Of a DNA stretch of 64,000 nucleotides, positions 60,555 to 64,000 are shown piece after piece. The position numbers were made by a program, and so were the translations under genes. Source of the DNA: Typhlomys cinereus (Eukaryota; Chordata; Mammalia; Rodentia; Platacanthomyidae); assembly GCA_023101885.1 (NCBI GenBank), contig JALPQD010000006.1, positions 14,307,585-14,371,584 of the forward strand, given 5' to 3'. Within the stretch, counting starts at the first letter, position 1, and each line of letters opens with the position of its first letter. The notes below the pieces were generated by a model. The model was not told where the DNA came from, did no database searches, and saw only the letters and a list, made by a program, of their open reading frames with translations.

Positions 60555-60781
60555 AGAGGGCACTATCCCTGTGGACCACCAAGGGTGACTTTGGCAATCA
60601 TCTTGGATTTTTCTACCTCCTCCTTTTTATTTAGTTCTGGAATTTCCCAGGCTCTGCCCATGAAGGTTGGAAGTGCAGGCCCCACCATTTCTGCCTGGCG
60701 TTTTTAGGTGGAACCTGGGATCCAAACTCAAGACTTTCTGTTTGTGAGGCAGTCTTAACCCCTGAGTCATCTCTCCAGTCC
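60455..60781 (-). mobile_element. tRNA-derived CA-tailed SINE, copy 5
   Basis: A reversed T-rich tail, TG tract (about 60505-60553), GTCAGAGGGCACTATCCCTG, TTCTGCCTGGCGTTTTTAGG and a reversed head CCTGAGTCATCTCTCCAGTCC. A perfect 15-bp target-site duplication AGGATTTAATTTCAT lies at 60440-60454 and 60782-60796. Confidence 0.93.
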
Positions 60782-60869
60782 AGGATTTAATTTCATGCAA
60801 ATGTATATCATCCATAAGTCTCTCTTCTATAAATATCTATAAATCTCATCTTAACTCACTCAGTGCCAC

Positions 60870-61250
60870 AGTTACTCTTTCTGAAGCTGTGAGATAACAC
60901 TCAGTTTCAAGCAACTTAAGGGGAGAAAAGGGAGATGTATTTGCCTTACTATTCCAGAAAAGAGATTCATTCCATTATGGCAGGAAAGGCATGGCAGGTG
61001 GCAGAAGCTTGAGGGGCTCAGGTGAGCACAGTCATCACGATGGGGGCCTGGAGAGCATGCTTCAGACTGATGGAGCAGACTGCTAGCGGAAGTAAGGTGG
61101 GTTAGCCAATCTAGAGGCCCACCTCCTGTGACATCCTTTCCTTCAGTAAGGCTCTATTCTAAAGTGGCCACAACCTTCCAACCAGTAACATCAGTTAAGA
61201 ATGCAAACACATGAGCCTCTGGGAGGCAACTCACCTTCATACCATGGCGC
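60870..61250 (-). mobile_element. ERVL-MaLR-like LTR fragment
   Basis: GTTACTCTTTCTGAAGCTGTGAG, GGCAGGAAAGGCATGGCAGG and GACTGCTAGCGG..AAGGTGGG share order and words with 12950-13305 (GTTACTCTTTCATT, GACTGCTAGAG). Same LTR family, reversed. Confidence 0.6.
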
Positions 61251-61254
61251 TCAG

Positions 61255-62214
61255 ATAGTGCATGGCTTGCCTAAGCTGTCTAACTTGGTCTTTCTCGTTC
61301 CCAGCTAGAAAAAAAAATCCAGTCATCTCACTTTAGGACAAAGTCTTAACATACAGAAATCCTTCTTTACTAAAAACACTTTATATTTCAGTCCTAAACA
61401 TTACCTTCTCCTACTTCTTAATATCATGAAACATATGATAACTAATTTACCAACTTATTAAAAGATTGTTAAAGTCAAGCTACAAATATGGAATATGTAA
61501 TGAATTTAGATTACTTGTGCACAGACTCATACACTATAAGGCTTTTCTAAGATAAACATCATATAAAACAGCTCAGTCTTTATATGTAACTTTATGTTCT
61601 GTGCAGTCCAGAGAATTATCAGCTAGATAGCAAAAAATATCAAATCAATATTTATAATATTCAGCAGATAGCCACTGAGAAAACCCTGTCAAAGTGCCAT
61701 TATGTTAAAGCTACCAGTTGAAAGATTGTCAGGCAGAGAGTTCTAATCATCTGTCTGTGCCATTAGTTATTCCTATTACAGGCCTTTTTATATCATGGAA
61801 TCAACAATAGTAACTGTTGGAAATAATTCACCTTCTCGTTCTCAAGGATATAGTGCTTTTATTGAGCTGTTTTATTTTTCTCCTTCCTTCTCATTACAGA
61901 TTTGGGCTAGTTTGACCCAGGACCAGGGGTGTTTTGCGGATACTATGAGCTAAACATGCTTGAGCCTGTCAGTGAGCTTAAAGCAACTTACTTATGCAAT
62001 GTAGTGTATACCCAGGATCAGTGAGTAAGTGCTTCCAAGTGGAACAAGGTGTTTGGAAAAAATCAGATGAGTATCCTTTCAGCTACAAAAGATCAAGTTG
62101 TAGGATAACATAACTTTGCGATTGCCATTTTCCTCTGGAGACCACTTTTAACCCTTTTAGTTTATGTTTAGATCAGGCTTAAATATAGAAAAACATTAGC
62201 CATTTCCTTTCCCC
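61255..62214. other. Unique AT-rich intron
   Basis: Nothing recognised. Confidence 0.4.
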
Positions 62215-62230
62215 AGAAACTCATTTCCCA

Positions 62231-62562
62231 GGCTGGAGAGGTGGCTCACGGGTTAAGCCTCTGCCTTGCAGGAGGAAGGTCCTGAGTTCGGATCCTAGAC
62301 CCCACGTATAGATGCCGGGCGGAAGCAGGGGTGGCCTGCATTTCTGGTCCTGGTAGGGCAGAGCCTGTGAATCCTGGGGCAGAGTAAACAAGGAGGAGGT
62401 GGAGGCGTCATTGGTGGTTCCTGAATTTGTCTGTGGTTCTACATACACACACATACATACACACATACATACACATGCAAACACATGCATACATGCACAA
62501 TTGAATAAATAATAAAAAAATTTAAAAAAAGAACTTAGAAACCACTTTAAAAAAAAGAAAAA
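62231..62562 (+). mobile_element. tRNA-derived CA-tailed SINE, copy 6 (full length)
   Basis: A clear head (GCTGGAGAGGTGGCTCACGG with A box; GAGTTCGGATCC B box), body GATGCCGGGCGGAAGCAGGG, TTTCTGGTCCTGGTAGGGC and GTGGAGGCGTCATTGG, a CA/CATA tail (62442-62488) and a final A-rich tail. Imperfect flanks (AGAAACTCATTTCCCA at 62215-62230, AGAAACCTATTTCCTA at 62563-62578) look like a mutated target-site duplication. Confidence 0.93.
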
Positions 62563-62579
62563 AGAAACCTATTTCCTAG

Positions 62580-63955
62580 GATATAGCCAATTGTGGCTTC
62601 TGACCATTTCTATTTTTATGACTGAATAGATTTTGTTGTAATAATTGCCTCAGATAGCCATATATTTTTAACTTGTAGGACAGCCAAGGAATGGAACAGA
62701 AAGTAACTTGGTATTTCTTCTTTGGGATTTGGAATCAAAGGGGTTGCTTACCAGGTACCTCAGAGTATTGGCAATTTGAGGGCTTGATTTCCACACTGAT
62801 AGAGAGGAGAGATAACAAGAGACATCTCTTTGCTATTCTGTAACCTCTACAGTCCTTCAGTGAATCTCCTGAATCTGGTATTGAGTGATGTATTCCCAGC
62901 AGTCATCAGTGACGGAGGAGGAGAAACCATCTGGGCTTGGTATTTTCCTCTTTGCTTTGAGACTTCTGTTGCCTTCTCCCTTCCAAGGCCAGTGCATCAC
63001 ATTCAGTCTGCCAACATTAGGATGCCTAGCCCGAAAAGTAGGCCATAGAGTAATGGAATATGTTAAGATGTTAAACTCACAAAAGAACCTTCTCATCCAT
63101 CTTTCTGGAATTTGGGAAGTCAGAGAGAAAACCCATTGCAGGGGAATTTTTTCCAAGATAGAGTGGCAAGAAAGCATTCATTCTTTAAGAATCTGAGTAT
63201 TCCAGGGGAAACCCTAAAAGAAAGCAATTTATCCTGGGCACAATGCATTGGAAATATATGATTATAGGTGTATCTCTTAAGTTTCTTTAGAATCCTAGTA
63301 AATATATCATGTGTAACTATCAAAATTAGAACACAGCCTGGAGGTCTGGTATTACTATCTTAATCTGGTATGGAAAATGCATTGAGCTTGTTGCGTGGGA
63401 TAGGGATGCCAGAAAACATTACATTGGCTAACCTCTCCTTTCTGAAGAAGTAAAGAGAACACTTGAGTTTGGTTAGTATGAATACAGCAGGAGACAAAAG
63501 TACACATGAAATAAGAGCAAGTATGTAAGTGTGTAAGTTTGAAATAGCAAAGGAAGGAATTTCATGGTCTCAACCTAAGAGAGGGAGTCTAATTCTTATC
63601 AGGAGGAAAGGAGAAAATTTGTTCTAAATGGGAAAAGCAAAGGATGTGACCCTCTGGGCTTCTAGGTCTGCTGGGACAGACGCCAAAGAAAGATGCAAGC
63701 CTAGGAGAGCATGTCCCATGTCCACAGGTGCTGCTGTTACTTTGGGAGTTTATGGGCAATTTGGGAAGGAGAAATCATCTCATGGCATGAACCTAGCCTT
63801 TGGCCCAATGTGAGGGTGACATAGGCCAAGAACAAGGGTCTGTGCCACTTTTGTATTGGCTCAGAAGTCAGAGAAGTCCCTCAGAAACCAAGCTGCTAAA
63901 ACAGTGAACCCTCAGTTAAAACCTCAACAGCCCCTGATGCGGAGCTTCCATCTAG
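62580..63955. other. Unique intron
   Basis: No repeat family or exon recognised. Overlapping short open frames around 62830-63200 have no domain. Confidence 0.4.
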
Positions 63956-63961
63956 TCAGAA

Positions 63962-64000
63962 AAGCTACTGGGATTATAGGTGTGAGCCATTATAACCAGC
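63962..64000 (-). mobile_element. B1 SINE start, truncated by the window edge
   Basis: CTACTGGGATTATAGGTGTGAGCCATTATAACCAGC is the reverse complement of the B1 5' end. The rest may lie on either side and is not visible here. Confidence 0.65.

Larger units (their letters stand above)
36817..64000 (+). other. GAP43: GAP43 intron 2 (5' part)
   Basis: No sequence coding for the C-terminal AVDE..KPKESARQDEGKE tail was found, so exon 3 lies beyond the right edge. The intron has fewer young SINEs than intron 1 and two repeat-poor blocks (51.4-52.7 kb and 56.7-57.2 kb). Confidence 0.85.

Noticed and set aside
62231..62300. tRNA gene from A-box and B-box sequences
   Set aside because: The A/B boxes belong to the head of a tRNA-derived SINE with body, CA tail and flanking duplication; no intact tRNA cloverleaf was seen.
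36817..64000. GAP43 exon 3
   Set aside because: No sequence coding for the conserved C-terminal block was found. It is expected downstream.
1..64000. A bacterial- or phage-style undescribed system
   Set aside because: The window has the intron-exon structure, SINEs and microsatellites of a rodent nuclear genome, and no gene cluster.

Overview
This is mammalian nuclear DNA from a rodent. It holds one protein-coding exon in about 63 kb of intron. The exon (36276-36816, + strand) is recognisable as exon 2 of GAP43 (neuromodulin / growth-associated protein 43): it begins at the [14 protein letters not shown] block, carries the calmodulin-binding IQ motif with the PKC-site serine, and ends with a split codon before a GTGAGC donor. 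Everything upstream (1-36275) is read as intron 1 and everything downstream (36817-64000) as intron 2. Exon 1 (ten residues, MLCCMRRTKQ) and exon 3 (the C-terminal tail) were not found and should lie outside the window, as expected for a gene with introns of tens of kilobases.

The rodent assignment rests on interspersed repeats: B1 (7SL-derived), B3- and B4-like SINEs, rodent-type L1 3'-UTR fragments, and LTR fragments resembling the ERVL-MaLR families. A tRNA-derived SINE related to the B2 superfamily is present in at least six copies. It has a B2-like head, a distinctive body of about 180 bp and a (CA)n tail, and it does not look like mouse or rat B2. This suggests a non-murid mouse-like rodent, perhaps a jerboa or jumping mouse, but the species is inference. 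The GAP43 exon is also clearly different from mouse and rat: its middle is an Ala/Pro/Glu low-complexity stretch encoded by extremely GC-rich codons.

Layout: 1-9 kb AT-rich intron with two CA-tailed SINEs and a long inverted repeat (3.4-4.6 kb); 9-10 kb B3 and B4 elements; 13-16.6 kb LTR fragments and a second inverted repeat; 21-22 kb L1 and B3 fragments; 23.1-24.2 kb a GC-rich patch that may be an alternative promoter or first exon; 24.5 kb a small minisatellite; 27-36 kb scattered SINEs, an L1 fragment and an inverted B1 pair just before exon 2; 36.3-36.9 kb exon 2 and its CpG-rich patch; 37-51 kb mostly old repeats and unique intron; 51.4-52.7 kb a repeat-poor region with a CTCF consensus and homeodomain-type motifs; 54-55.5 kb LTR and B4; 56.7-57.2 kb a second repeat-poor candidate regulatory block; 60-62.6 kb two more CA-tailed SINEs and an LTR; a truncated B1 at the right edge.

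No operon, CRISPR array, phage or bacterial-style system is present. The most unusual structures are the two long, near-identical inverted repeats, the GC-extreme exon, and the SINE family that carries microsatellites with it. Repeat family names come from remembered consensus features and were not run through a repeat library, so boundaries are approximate unless a target-site duplication is given.
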